A stretch of DNA of 64,000 nt from Tamarix chinensis (Eukaryota > Streptophyta > Magnoliopsida > Caryophyllales > Tamaricaceae). The first letter of the stretch is position 1. Each line of letters opens with the position of its first letter. Under the pieces are notes generated by a model. The model made no database searches. It saw only the letters and a list, made by a program, of their open reading frames with translations, and was not told where the DNA came from. The translations under genes and the position numbers were made by a program. Location: positions 55,466,444-55,530,443 of the forward strand of contig CM060174.1 in assembly GCA_030549775.1 (NCBI GenBank), read 5' to 3'. Shown in pieces: positions 49,181 through 59,922 of the stretch.

Positions 49181-50890
49181 GGAGTCCATCAACCAAGATC
49201 TAAAGCTGCAATAAATATTGAAAGAATATGCAGATGTGTTCCCAGATGAGCTACCAACCGGGTTGCCTCCTTTGAGAGGAATTGAGCATGCTATAGATCT
49301 CATGTCAGGAGCCCCACTGTCGAACCACCCAGCTTATAGATGCAACCTAGAATAAGCTAAGGAGTTGCAAAGATAGGTACAAGAGTTATTGGATTAGGGT
49401 TTTATACGAGAGAGCATGAGTGCATACGGGGTTCCAGCCTTATTGGTGCCAAAGAAAGATGGCACATGGAGGATGTGCATCGACTCTAGAGCAGTCAAAA
49501 ATATCACGATCAAGTACAAATTTTTGATGCCGAGGTTGGATGACATGCTAGATGAGTTTCACGGAGCAAAATTCTTCTCGAAGCTCGATCTCAGAAGTGG
49601 CTATCAATAGATGAGGATTCGAGAGGGAGATGAGTGGAAGACCGCTTTATGACCAAGTATGGGCTATATGAGTGGTTGATAATGCCCTTTGGATTATGCA
49701 ACACACCAAGCTCTTTTATGCGGTTGATGACTGAGGTACTACGACCCTCTCTTGGAGTCTTTGTTGTTGTATATTTGGATGATATCCTAGTTTATAGAAA
49801 GACGGAGGTCAAACATCGACAGCATCTGAGGCAATTGTTCGATAAGCTCAGAGAGGTGAAGCTCTATGGCAAAAGGGAAAAATGTGACTTCATGATAGCA
49901 TGTGTAATCTTTCTCGGTTACATAGTAAGTGGAGATGGTATCCGAGTAGATCCATCCAAGGTGGAATCAATCCAGACATGGCCAACCCCTACTAATGTGC
50001 ATGAAGTTTGAATTTTTCACGGACTAACGTCCTTCTACCGGAGGTTCATCAAGGATTTCTCCACTATTGTTGCACTTATGACACAACTAATGAAAAAGGG
50101 GGAATTCCACTGGGATGACCAGGCAACTAAGGCATTTGAAGAATTGAAGAAGAGGCTCTCCAATGCACCGGTGTTAACCCTACCGTGTTTTGACAATTTG
50201 TTTGAAGTAACTTGTGATGTAAGCGGTATGGGTATCGGGGGAGTGCTTTCTTAGGAGAAGAGGCCAGTAGCATTCTTTAGTGAGAAGTTAAATGGGGCCA
50301 GACTCAACTACTCGATGTACGACAAGGAGTTCTATGCTATTGTGCGAAGCTTGGAGACATGGAGCCACTATCTGAGACCAAAACCTTTCGTACTTCACTC
50401 TGATCATGAGAGTTTGAAGTATTTGCATGGCCAGAAGAAGATAAGCGTGAGGCATGCCAAGTGGACTAGCCTACTACAGAATTTCGTCTTCTCTACCCGT
50501 GATGTGGATGGAAAAGAGAATGTAGTAGTAGATGCCCTATCTCGGCGGAGTATGGTGCTCACCGTGATGGAAGCTAAGCTACTAGGGTTCGAGATGCTCA
50601 AAGGGCATTACTCTGCGGATGAGGATTTTTCTGTGATAGTCGAGGAGTGTGAGAAACAGGGGGTTCATGGGGCCTATGCTCTTCAAGATGGGTTCTTATT
50701 CAAGAACAACAAATTGTCTGTCCCCAGAACATCATTTCGGGAATTACTCATCAAGGAAGTAGATGAAGGGGGGATAGCCGGACATCTTGGGATCAACAAG
50801 ACTCTGGAACTACTGCAGGAGCACTTCTACTTGCCAAGGATGAAAAAGGGAGTCCTAGACACAATCACCAGATCTTCCACATGTTAGAAG
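49181..50890 (+). pseudogene. RT-RNase H and integrase N-terminus, element F
   Basis: [69 protein letters not shown] (then TAG, Gln or His lost), a one-base frameshift near 49645, YGLYEWLIMPFGLCNTPSSF. YLDD at 49772-49783 is intact. RNase H from [13 protein letters not shown] (DAS changed to DVS, then a TAG) to VRSLETWSHYL. The tether is VVVDALSRRSMVL. The integrase HHCC has VDEGGIAGHLG, where the first His is Asp, and breaks at TRSSTC plus a TAG. Confidence 0.9.
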
Positions 50891-51486
50891 AGCATAAGTT
50901 TCTTTCATAAGGGAGTCTATGTGCCATTGCCTGTACCTACCTAACCATGGGAAGGAGTTAGTATGGATTTTATACTAAGGCTGCCCCGAACCTAACGCGG
51001 TAAAGATTCTATCATGGTAGTCGTAGATTGGTTCTCCAATATGGCACATTTTATACCGTGTCATAAAATCGACGACGCAACCTATGTTGTGGATTTGTAT
51101 TTTTAGGAGGTTGTGAAACTACATGGGGTCCCAAGGACGATAGTCTCGGATAGGGACGTCAAGTTCCTTAGTTATTTTTGGAAGAATTTGTGGCACATGT
51201 TGGGCACAAAATTTCTATTCAGTACTTCACACCACCCCTAGACCAATGGGTAGATAGAAGTCATGAACCAAACATCGAGAACTCTACTGAGAGGGCTGGT
51301 TAGTAAAAGTACCAAGGACTGGGATGTCAAGCTTGCCCATGCTGAATTTGCTTACAATCGATGTCCTTCTACAACCACAAAGTGTAGCCCTTTTGAGATC
51401 GTATATGGCATCAACCCCTATATTCCCATCGACATGGTAGCATTGAAGAAAGGGGAAATGAGAAACTATGATGTAGAAGAAAGGGG
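50891..51486 (+). pseudogene. Integrase core, element F (truncated)
   Basis: Collinear with E and D: SFFHKGVYVPLPVPT, GVSMDFILRLP with the first Asp, [37 protein letters not shown] with the second Asp, then IEVMNQTSRTLLRGL, where the Glu is kept in a block with two TAG codons, AEFAYNRCPSTTT, GINPYIPIDMVALKKGEMRNYDVEE. Homology ends at about 51483; the expected GDLVWLHL block is absent. The following bases belong to another sequence. Confidence 0.88.
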
Positions 51487-52357
51487 TGTTACACAAAATA
51501 AGACTCAAATTTTAAATGGGATTTAGACTATTTCGGTGGCTGAAAGAAAGGTAAATAGAAGGGGTAGTTAGTGCTATTTATTACTGGCAAATCGATACAA
51601 TCTTGACTGTGGTCAGGAAAAATTATAAACCCTAAATCCTACCTCTCATGTTTGAGTTGAACGGGTAGATTTCATCCAAGATTGGCTGACCTCTCATTCG
51701 AAGCTAAAATGGTGATTTTGAAGATGTGCAGGTCGATTTATCCAAAAAATGACAAACATAAGAAGGGAAATAGAAAATTAGTGAAGGAGGAATCTCCCAG
51801 CAAAGTAGAATTATGTCTCTGATTAAATAAATGATTCTAAAAGTGTGTAAAGGAGAGGGGTGGAAGAAGACAAAGCTAAGGTCATCTCCCCCCCATTGTC
51901 CCAATCGAACTTGTTAAATTAGGTTTAGGTAATATTCTGGGGCAAATGCATGATAAGAAAGGGTAAGAATATTTAGGAACAATTTGGAATGTGGTTATCA
52001 AAGTTTCATTTTGGTATAAGGAACTTTCCCAAAAAATTGAGTTTCAAAATATACTCATCTCAACAAATCAGTCAATCTGTTTGGTCTACTAGTCGACTAC
52101 TCCACATACTAATTGATCTGTTCCCCTAATAACCAATTAGTTTGATCAAATAAAATATACTTAGATGGAATGATGGACCAGTTAATTAGTTCATGGAACT
52201 AGTCAATTGGTCTGCTTGAAACTCAAGTCATAAAATTTTCACACTTACTCAAATCCAAAAAAATTCAAAACTCAATTATAGTTCAAAATCAAAATCAAAC
52301 ATAAAAAAATGCCATAATTTCTCTTTCAAAAACTTCACCAATAAATGGGGTATTACA
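51487..52357. repeat. Unassigned TG..CA-bounded segment, possible LTR
   Basis: Starts TGTTACACAAAAT where F breaks off and ends ATGGGGTATTACA. It has no coding frame and a tract of repeated ctagtcgact/ccaattagttt-like words (about 52030-52210) similar in style to 32690-32780 and the Sirevirus-like LTR near 21200. No flanking duplication was found (agggg against tattg) and no second copy, so it may be chance. Confidence 0.35.
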
Positions 52358-52638
52358 TATTGACTATCAAAAATTAGTAACATGTTTTTCCCAAATGTCT
52401 AGATGGTATGAGATCTAGTAATATTAATTCGAGGTTGGGAACTTGAGATGAGGAGGCTCCATAAGAAAAATAAATATATTGTAGAGTAATAGTAGGAGCA
52501 TAGATGTCAGGATCATTTGGATTATGGACAGTGGATATTGAACTCTTCTACAAAGACTAGTCGATACTTTTTTATTAGATTATGTAATTAACCCAAATGA
52601 GATGCAACTATCAAAATCAAATCAAAGTTGGGGTGAGT
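52358..52638 (-). other. Probable continuation of Sirevirus-like copy 2
   Basis: No gene. Weak similarity by eye to about 31440-31560 of copy 1 (agtaggag..gatcattt..atg). It is the flank into which the Athila-type solo LTR inserted. Confidence 0.4.
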
Positions 52639-54051
52639 TGATAAGTTTGACTTTTTCATCTTATTCATAAGGTTTATAAGAGTTTTTACCTCAAATTTCA
52701 GTTGGAATTCTCTCATTTTATTCTTGTTACTACCTTTGTGTTGTGAAAATTTGCGGGATTTCAAGGGACAAACAAGCATGAAGTATGGAATAAAATAATA
52801 AGCTTAAAGGGAGAAGAAAGGACCAAAAAGGAGCAAAAGTTAAAGTGGAAAGAAATTCAGGGCTAAAATACAAATTCTAGAATAATATGAAAGCACAAAT
52901 TCATATTCAAAGTATGGGGGCATGAAATAAGTGGAATTTATACTAGGATAAGACCTGAATTTGGATGATCTTTCAACATCAAAGTTGTATTTATTTTCAA
53001 TATCTTTTCAACGCATCTAAAATCAGCTCAATCGAAAGTCCAATGAAAATGTTGTAGTATAAATACCCAGCACTATCAAAGCTCATACGAGAAGCCCGTG
53101 TTTATCAACAGCCTAGGGATTTGAGAGGCCATAGTATTTAAACTCTCATTCTATTTTTTCATATTAGTACCCTCCACTCCCTCTCTCTTCTTTCTCATCC
53201 ATCATCTTCCCCAATTCCTTAATAATTCTCTTCTAAACTATAGATCTAGTTGCAAAAAGTTAAATACTTGTAAGAATTAATTGATTTCAAGGGTATTTTA
53301 TTTTCTCTCTTGTCTATCTATGGAATCTCATGTCATTCTTAATGTTCATACAATAAGTTTGATTGGATAGATTTTTGTGCTAAGGTGAAGGGGTGTTTCC
53401 CCCAATCTGATTGTGTTGAATATCTGTATTCTTTTTTTTTTATTCAATTAATGTTCCTTGCATTGTGTTGTTGATTAATTGACGAAATGACGAACTCTGG
53501 CTGGGTTATGATTTCCAGTGTGGGAAATACCAGTGTGATCGAGAGATAATCTATTATTAGACCCAATAGCACAATTAGAGATTAAATTATAGGTTGAGAG
53601 ATGATTATTTTGACCTCTACAATAATAAAGGAGGAAACTTTGTGGACTTTAAGGCATTACACTCTAGAAAACCCTAAGATGGAGATACTTAGGGCCATAG
53701 AGATGTAATAGGGTGTTTGTGGCTTAAGAAACTACAACACTTTCTATCCTCATTGGTATGATTGATTATGATTGTTGAATTAATTTGTGATGTGGTATTT
53801 AATTACATGGAGGATCGGGGGTAATGAACCGGAACCTTATCTTTTCTATTTATTTGAGTCATTTGAGAGTGCTATTTTCCTTTCTTTTTAGCTTAGTTAG
53901 TTATTTTGGCTTAGAATTTCTCAATTCATATCATTTCTTAGTCTAGACATAGTTAAGTTTCATCATTTTCTTAGTGGTCATCCATCAATCCTTTTGGGAT
54001 AACCTTGACTACTAATCTGACCCCCGTACACTTGCAGATAGGAACGTGTCA
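52639..54051 (+). mobile_element. Athila-type solo LTR, 1413 bp
   Basis: TGATAAGTTTGAC..GGAACGTGTCA, flanked by TGAGT at 52634-52638 and 54052-54056. It is homologous, in inverted orientation, to the LTR at 58532-59922 of element G; shared blocks include aggtttataagagtttttacct and tagtagtcaaggt. No internal region. The perfect duplication shows it was a separate insertion and not a partner LTR of G. Confidence 0.92.
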
Positions 54052-54056
54052 TGAGT

Positions 54057-55187
54057 GAATATCATCCTTTGATAAGTCGTATACCAACATATGTACAATG
54101 AGAGTGATTAACCCCCTGATAACTATAATACTAGTCTTAATACACCACACTTTATTTAGTATTTTGGCCATAAAAAGTCAATGTCAATTTGAACACCATT
54201 CACCATGCACAACAATAAAAATATCTTAGATTCACGATAGACTCTTACACTATCTCCTCTTTCAAAAATAGTATAAGCCATTAATTGCTAAATGTACCAA
54301 GATACGAGTTTGTAGATGAGGGATTCCTTAGCATAAGATATATGATATATAGGTAAACCATCTGCATCATGAGAAATTTGTCACCAAAATGAAATCCTTC
54401 ACCATCCATCTTTTACTGCTTGTAAACCCCCTATGGGAAATCCCAATAACTAATTGAACTTGGCAATGGTAAAGACCCAAGTTTGATTGAATAAAAGAAA
54501 ATTAGTTTTCCTAGATCACCAAGATCATGCTTGTTACCATCCATATTAATTGAACTAAATAACTCCAAAGTGATATGATTATATGCAACAACCATTTGTT
54601 AGAAAAATTTTGTCCATCTGAAATTGCCAATCCATTTAAATGCATCACACATCCAATACTTCATTTGATCTGAATCTAGGACCTGCCAAAAGTCTTGGAC
54701 AAATTAAATTATATCAGGTAACCTTATTGTCATTATTAATAATTTTTTCACAAGGGTTACAATTACCTCTAGGTAGTAGCAATGGTGTAATAGTAGAAGA
54801 ATTTCCCTCTCCAATTCCCATTAAGACTACTGATAGGGGGTATATGATTTTTAACTATAAATTTAAACAAGAAAATATGCAAACAAAACCCAATAGTAAT
54901 ATAAGAACAAGTAAAATCAAGTTAGAGAGAAGGTTAAGGGTTTAGTCAATTCCCTTAACTCTAATGCGAATGAATATTAACTCCAAATCCCAAATAAAAA
55001 CATATAATCACGGATGCCAACAGAAGTATGTAGTGTAATTCTCTCTTGATCAACCATATGCTATTGTCTATTGAGACTCATCTATCTATAGTATGAATGC
55101 AAAAGTCTAATTATTCACAAAAGATACAATAGGTCAAAAATTTACCAAAATGTCCTTAAAAATCCAATTTCATTATTTTATACGTGG
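54057..55187 (-). pseudogene. Weak envelope-like coding remnant
   Basis: Minus-strand translation at about 54195-54300 gives MAYTIFERGDSVRVY..KIFLLLCMVNGVQIDIDFLWPKY. It resembles the envelope-like/plant transposon protein layout (hydrophobic LLxCxLNGxxIDL-type block) carried downstream of pol by Athila and Sirevirus elements. Other frames nearby are broken. It could belong to Sirevirus-like copy 2, or be the far end of element G after a deletion of its pol. The plus-strand frame at 54640-54945 has no support. Confidence 0.35.
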
Positions 55188-55830
55188 CTGGGGCATTACA
55201 AAGACCAAATGGCATCCCTCTATATGCGAAGGTGCCATAAGGACAAGTGAAGGCTGTCTTCTCTTGGTCCTTAGGAGAAATAGGTATTTGCATATAACCA
55301 AAATACCCATCAAGAAAGCAATAATAGTCATGCCCCGCCAAGTGTTCAAGCATCTGGTCAATGAAGGGAAGGGGGAAGTGGTCTTTTCTAGTAGCATCAT
55401 TCATCTTTCTAAAATCAATATAGACACGCCAACTTGTAACATTTCTAGTAGGCACCAATTTATTATTATCATTCTTAACTACTGTGATTCCCCCTTTCTT
55501 GGGAACCACTTAGACAGGACTAACCCAAGAGCTATCAGAGATTGGATAGATCATACCTGCATTTAATAGCTTAATTACCTCATTCTTCGCCACCTCTTGC
55601 ATTGTTGGGTTCAATCATCTTTGAGGTTGAATCACTTTCTTGTGATTGTATTCCATGAGAACTTTGTGCATGCACATGGAAGGGATAATCCCTTTAATAT
55701 CAGCAATGGTCCATCCGAAGGCCTTCTTCCATTCCTTAAGCACTCTCATCAATTTTTCTTCTTGCAAATTAGTTAAAGATGAAGAAATAATTATGGGAAG
55801 TGTATCATTATGACCAAGAAATTCATATTT
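55188..55830 (-). pseudogene. RT (N-terminal part), element G
   Basis: Minus-strand blocks in order: LKEWKKAFGWTIADIKGI, MCMHKV, HKKVIQPQR, NEVIKLLNAGMIYPISDSSWV, a TAG, VVPKKGGITVV, WRVYIDFRKMNDATRKDHFPLPFIDQMLE, YYCFLDGYFGYMQIPI, and the [18 protein letters not shown] end. The frame leaves RT homology about 15 residues before the expected YVDD/FMDD site. It can never have produced active RT in this state. Confidence 0.9.
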
Positions 55831-56104
55831 TGAAATGCTAAGGTAGTGGCTTGAGCTCTAGAGTGGGAGGTTCCTCAATGGATGACTTCAATTTTTGAAT
55901 CTTGGCCCTCTCTAGCCCTCATAAGGGGACCATAGTGTGACGACCATATGGTGGATATGCATTCAAGTACTGGAAAACATCTTCTTCTTTCTCTTCATTC
56001 TTCCACTCTCTCTATTGAACAAAACACCTTTCTAGGGGATCCCGCACAACACTTGCTTGAAAACAATCATCAATTACATTATCCAAGATATCAATGCGAT
56101 AGCA

Positions 56105-56530
56105 AGTGTTATCATCTCAGGGGTATTTTATGCTCTTAAATACATTAAAAGTGACTTCTTTACCTTGGAAATGAAGAATGAGCTTGCTCTCTTGGACATC
56201 AATGAGAGTACATTCTATTGCTAAGAAAGGCCTACTAAGAATTAGGAGGACTTTGTGGTCTTCTTCCATATCTAGCACAACAGAGTCAACAAGGAAGATA
56301 AATTTGTCCACTTTAACTAAAACGTCTTCAGTAATACCCCTAGGATATTTGATAGATCAATTAGCCAAATAAAGGGACATATTGGTGGGTTTTGGTTCCC
56401 CTAGACCTAGAAGCTTGAAAATAGAGAAAGACATCAAATTAATGCTAACACCAAGATCACACAACACCTTCTCAAATTTTAGATCCCCAATTACACTTGC
56501 GATAGTGAAACTTCCAAGATCCTAGAGCTT
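56105..56530 (-). pseudogene. Protease, element G
   Basis: Reads LGSFTIASVIGDLKFEKVLC, then DLGVSINLMSFSIFKLLGLG, where Athila has D-L-G-A-S; then PRGITEDVLVKVDKFIFLVD, VVLDMEEDHKVLLILSRPFLA. The active-site block is the normal D-L-G of Athila proteases, so it is close to intact apart from stops between segments. Confidence 0.85.
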
Positions 56531-57200
56531 AGGAGGAAGTTTGTTTTGCAATATTGCAGATAATTCCTCATTCAAACTTACTGTTTCAAATTCATAGAAT
56601 TTTGTCTTATGAGTGATTATGTCCTTTAGAAACATCCCATAACTGGGCATCTGTCTCACAATGTCAAGCAAGGGAAAGTTAATGTGCAATTTCTTAAGTA
56701 TATCAAGAAAATTTTCAAATTGAGCATCTAAATTGCCTTGTATAATCCTACCTGGAAATGGAGGAGAGCACACATATTCTTTTACCTCTTGAGGTGAAGT
56801 GTGGATCGCCTTTGGTTGTGTTTCAGGTGCTTTCTCTTCAGGAGCTTTTTCTTCAACTTCTTTAGGCTCTTGATGGTATGGTTCAAGTAGTGGTTTCCCA
56901 CTCCTCAAGGATATTACAATGATTTTCTCTTTGGGGTTAATGATTGTATCACCAGGCAAAGTCTTAGGTGCTCTACCTAAAATGGCATTAGCAAGTTGTC
57001 CCATCTGTACCTCTAGTTCTTGATGGATGCATCCTGATTTTGGAGGTGGGCATCTTGTTTCTGAAAGTGAGATTGAATTTGAGCATCATGTTTTTGAAGG
57101 GTGCTCTCGGTGTAAGTGATGAAATTGGACATCATTTATTCAAGGGATGAAGATTGAGGTTGTAGCGGTAGTAAAGGAGCTAGAGGTGTTGGTTGTTATT
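56522..57200 (-). pseudogene. gag-protease linker, element G
   Basis: A 160-codon open stretch (57004-56522): MGQLANAILGRAPKTLPGDT, VISLRSGKPL, a Glu/Pro/Lys-rich tract (PKEVEEKAPEEKAPE), then FENFLDILKKLHINFPLLDI and MPSYGMFLKDI. This is the well-conserved Athila region between the knuckle and protease. The low-complexity tract is typical of the family. Confidence 0.85.
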
Positions 57201-57299
57201 GTGTGAATCCTAGAGGCTTTATAGGAACTTCATTTCTCCAATTGAAGTTTGAATGGTTTCTCCATCCAGGATTGTGCACATTGGAGTAGGGATTGTTCA

Positions 57300-58460
57300 A
57301 TCTCCCATAACTATTTCCCATAGTGTTCACTTTATCATAAGATTATTGGAAGGGATTCCCAACTTGACATTCTATGCTCAAGTGTGATTCGCCACATAAC
57401 TCACACATAGGTGCATTAGCGTGTACCTACATACAAGAAGTACTACCAATTTATTTTTAGCAAGAAAATCAATCTTAGCCTCTAATGCCATGATGGAATC
57501 TAAAGAGTGAATTCCTAGAGTCCTTTGTATCGGGGCACGTTCAGAGTGTCATTGGTGAGAATTTGAGGCTAGCTCCTCAATGAACTGATAAACTTGTTCT
57601 GGAGTCTTGTTCATAATGGTACCTTCTGCAGCTGCATCTATCATAGAACGATTAATAGCAGAGATACCATTATAAAAAGTTTGTATCTGAAGCCACATAG
57701 GTAGGCCATGATGTGGACACTTCCTAAGTAAATCCTTAAATCGTTCCCATGCATTATAAAGTGATTCAAGGTCATTTTTCATAAAGGTAGTGATTTCATT
57801 CCGTAATATTGTAGTTTTTGATGGCAAAAAATATCTAGAAAGGAAAGACTTCATCAAATTATCCTAAGCAGTAATAGACCCTAAGCTAATGAGTGTAACC
57901 AACTCTTAGCCTTATCACATAAAGAAAAAGGGAATAATCTAAGCCTAACTGCATCATTAGAAACATCATTTAGCTTAAAAGTGTCACAGATTTCTACAAA
58001 GTTAGCAATGTGGGAGTGGGGATCTTTATTAAGGTTACCTCCAAAATGAACTAATGTTTGTAGCATCTGGATGATGGCAAGCTTGAACTAAAATTTATTA
58101 GGTTGTACAGCCGGTCTTCGTATGGTTGAGGTTGAGCCATCAAGGCTCGGTGTAGCATAGTCTCGAAGCGACCTAGGAATGGGAGCTTGCTCTTTGATAG
58201 AAGCTTGTTCTTGGAGTAGGATGTGCCCTTGTGGTGGGATTTTTCAATCATAGGGTGGAGGATTGGTTTCCATTTCAATGCGTGTGATCTGTGACCTATG
58301 TAAATGTGAGATGGTTCTCTCGATCTCAGGATCAAGTGGCCATAACTTACCCCCACTAGCATGGATCATGCACTAGTGTACCTGCACTACATCAAAAACT
58401 CCTACACCCAAGATTAGTCAACAACAACAAAAAGAATGTAAAAAGAAAAAAAATTAAATG
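57300..58460 (-). pseudogene. gag with zinc knuckle, element G
   Basis: Capsid blocks: LVHFGGNLNKDPHSHIANFV, EICDTFKLNDVSNDAVRLRL, FPFSLCDKAKSWLHSL, FLSRYFLPSKTTILRNEI, LYNAWERFKDLLRKCPHHGL, QTFYNGISAINRSMIDAAA, NKTPEQVYQFIEELA. The knuckle CELCGESHLSIEC is at 57367-57405, the CX2CX3HX4C spacing seen in Athila. Frameshifts lie at about 57875 and 58070. Confidence 0.88.
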
Positions 58461-58507
58461 TCTAGATCACAATAAATTCCTTGAGTCCTAATGTCACTTG
58501 CTACCAA

Positions 58508-58528
58508 TCCCTAACAACGGTGCCAAAA
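58508..58528 (-). other. Primer-binding site, element G (tRNA-Asp type)
   Basis: Minus strand TTTTTGGCACCGTTGTTAGG just inside the LTR. Athila elements usually have TGGCGCCGTTGCCGGGGA; the differences here are C-to-T/G-to-A at CG-rich positions. Confidence 0.8.
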
Positions 58529-58531
58529 AGT

Positions 58532-59922
58532 TGACACATTCCTACCCGCAAGTGCACGGGGTCGAAGTAGTAGTCAAGGTCGATCCCACAGGGATTGGTG
58601 AGTGACCACTAGGATAATGATAGAACTTTGCTATGTCTAGAGTATGAGATGATATGAAATAATAAATTATAAGCTAAAACAACTAAAATAACACTCAAGT
58701 GACTCAAATAAATAGAAGAGCTAAGGTTGCGGTTCATCGCCCCCGATCCTCACATGTAATCGAATATCAAATCACAAAATAATTCAATAATCATAATCAA
58801 TCATGCCAACCAGGATAGAAAGTGTTGTGCTTTCTCAAGCCACAAATACCCAATTATATATCTATGGCCCTAACTATCTCTAGCTTAGAGTCTAATAGGA
58901 TGTAATGCATTAAAGTTCATTAAGTTTCCTCCTTTATTGTTGTGGAGGTCAAATCAATCATTTCTTGACCTATAAGTTAATCACTCGTTGTGCTATTGGG
59001 TCTAATACTGGATTATCTCTCGATCTCACTGGTATTTCCCACAAAGAAAATCAGAGCTCGGCCGTGGTTCATCAATCCATCAATCAATCAATAACACAAC
59101 ACATAGATCATAAATTGAATAAAAAGGATGCAATAATTCAACACATTTGGATAGAGGGAAATTCCCCTTCACCTTAGCACAAGATCTGGCCTAACAATTC
59201 ATAGCAAGAATATTAAAAACAACAAGAGATTCCTTAGATTGAGAAAATATTGTTAGATAATACCCTTGATGTTCACAAATTCTTGCAAAAATTAAACTAC
59301 TTGTACCTCGGTCTCTAATTTACAAGAGAGATCTTGATGAATTGGGAAAGAGGATAGAGAAGAGATAAGAGAGAGGGAGTGGAGGCTGCTTCCAAAAATT
59401 AGAATGAGTGTTTTTATATTACCGCCTCTCTGATCCCTAGGGTATTGATAAGGATGGGCTTCCCATATCATCTTTGACAATGATGCGCATATTCACCATA
59501 AAGTTTTCATCATAACTTTGATTAAGCTTATTTTAGATGAGTTGGAAAGCTATTAAAAAGATCTACAACTTTGATGTTGAAAGAGTCTCCAAATTCTGAC
59601 TTTTTTCTGGCCTAAATTATACTTCTTTTAGGCCTATATACTTTAAATATGCATTCTTACTTTCATTTTATTCCATAATTTATATTTTATCTCTAAATCT
59701 CTTTCCACTTTAACTTTTTCTCCTCTTTGATCCTTTTTTTCCTTTCTTCTCCCTTTAAGGTTATTCTTTTTTCCATCCTTCATGAATTATTTGTTGCTCG
59801 AGACCCTAGAAATTTTCACAACATAAAGCAGTAACAAGAACACAAAGGGATAATTCCAACTAAAATTAGAGGTAAAAACTCTTATAAACCTTAGGAATAA
59901 GATGCAAAAGTTACACTTATCA
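58532..59922 (-). repeat. 5' LTR of element G
   Basis: 1391 bp; minus-strand TGATAAGTGTAAC..GTGTCA. Reverse-complement match to the solo LTR at 52639-54051. The plus-strand frame at 58965-59177 is LTR sequence. Confidence 0.88.

Larger units (their letters stand above)
46772..51486 (+). mobile_element. Ty3/gypsy element F, 3' truncated
   Basis: 5' LTR, primer site, gag and pol are present and collinear, but no 3' LTR or polypurine tract follows: the integrase frame ends at about 51483. It lies within Sirevirus-like copy 2, whose copy-1 counterpart (31366-31380) runs through the left breakpoint. Less A/T-rich than the other elements, with relatively few changes per kilobase, yet it has over a dozen stops. 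Confidence 0.85.
55188..59922 (-). mobile_element. Athila-like Ty3/gypsy element G, truncated
   Basis: On the minus strand in order: LTR (59922 to 58532), tRNA-Asp-type primer site, gag, zinc knuckle, protease, RT up to FGLCNAPATYK, then loss of homology at about 55188. RT catalytic motif, RNase H, integrase and the second LTR are absent. Gag and protease wording match the Athila group closely. Confidence 0.88.

Noticed and set aside
55150..55566. 138-codon frame on the plus strand
   Set aside because: Antisense shadow of the Athila RT, which has clear motifs on the minus strand.
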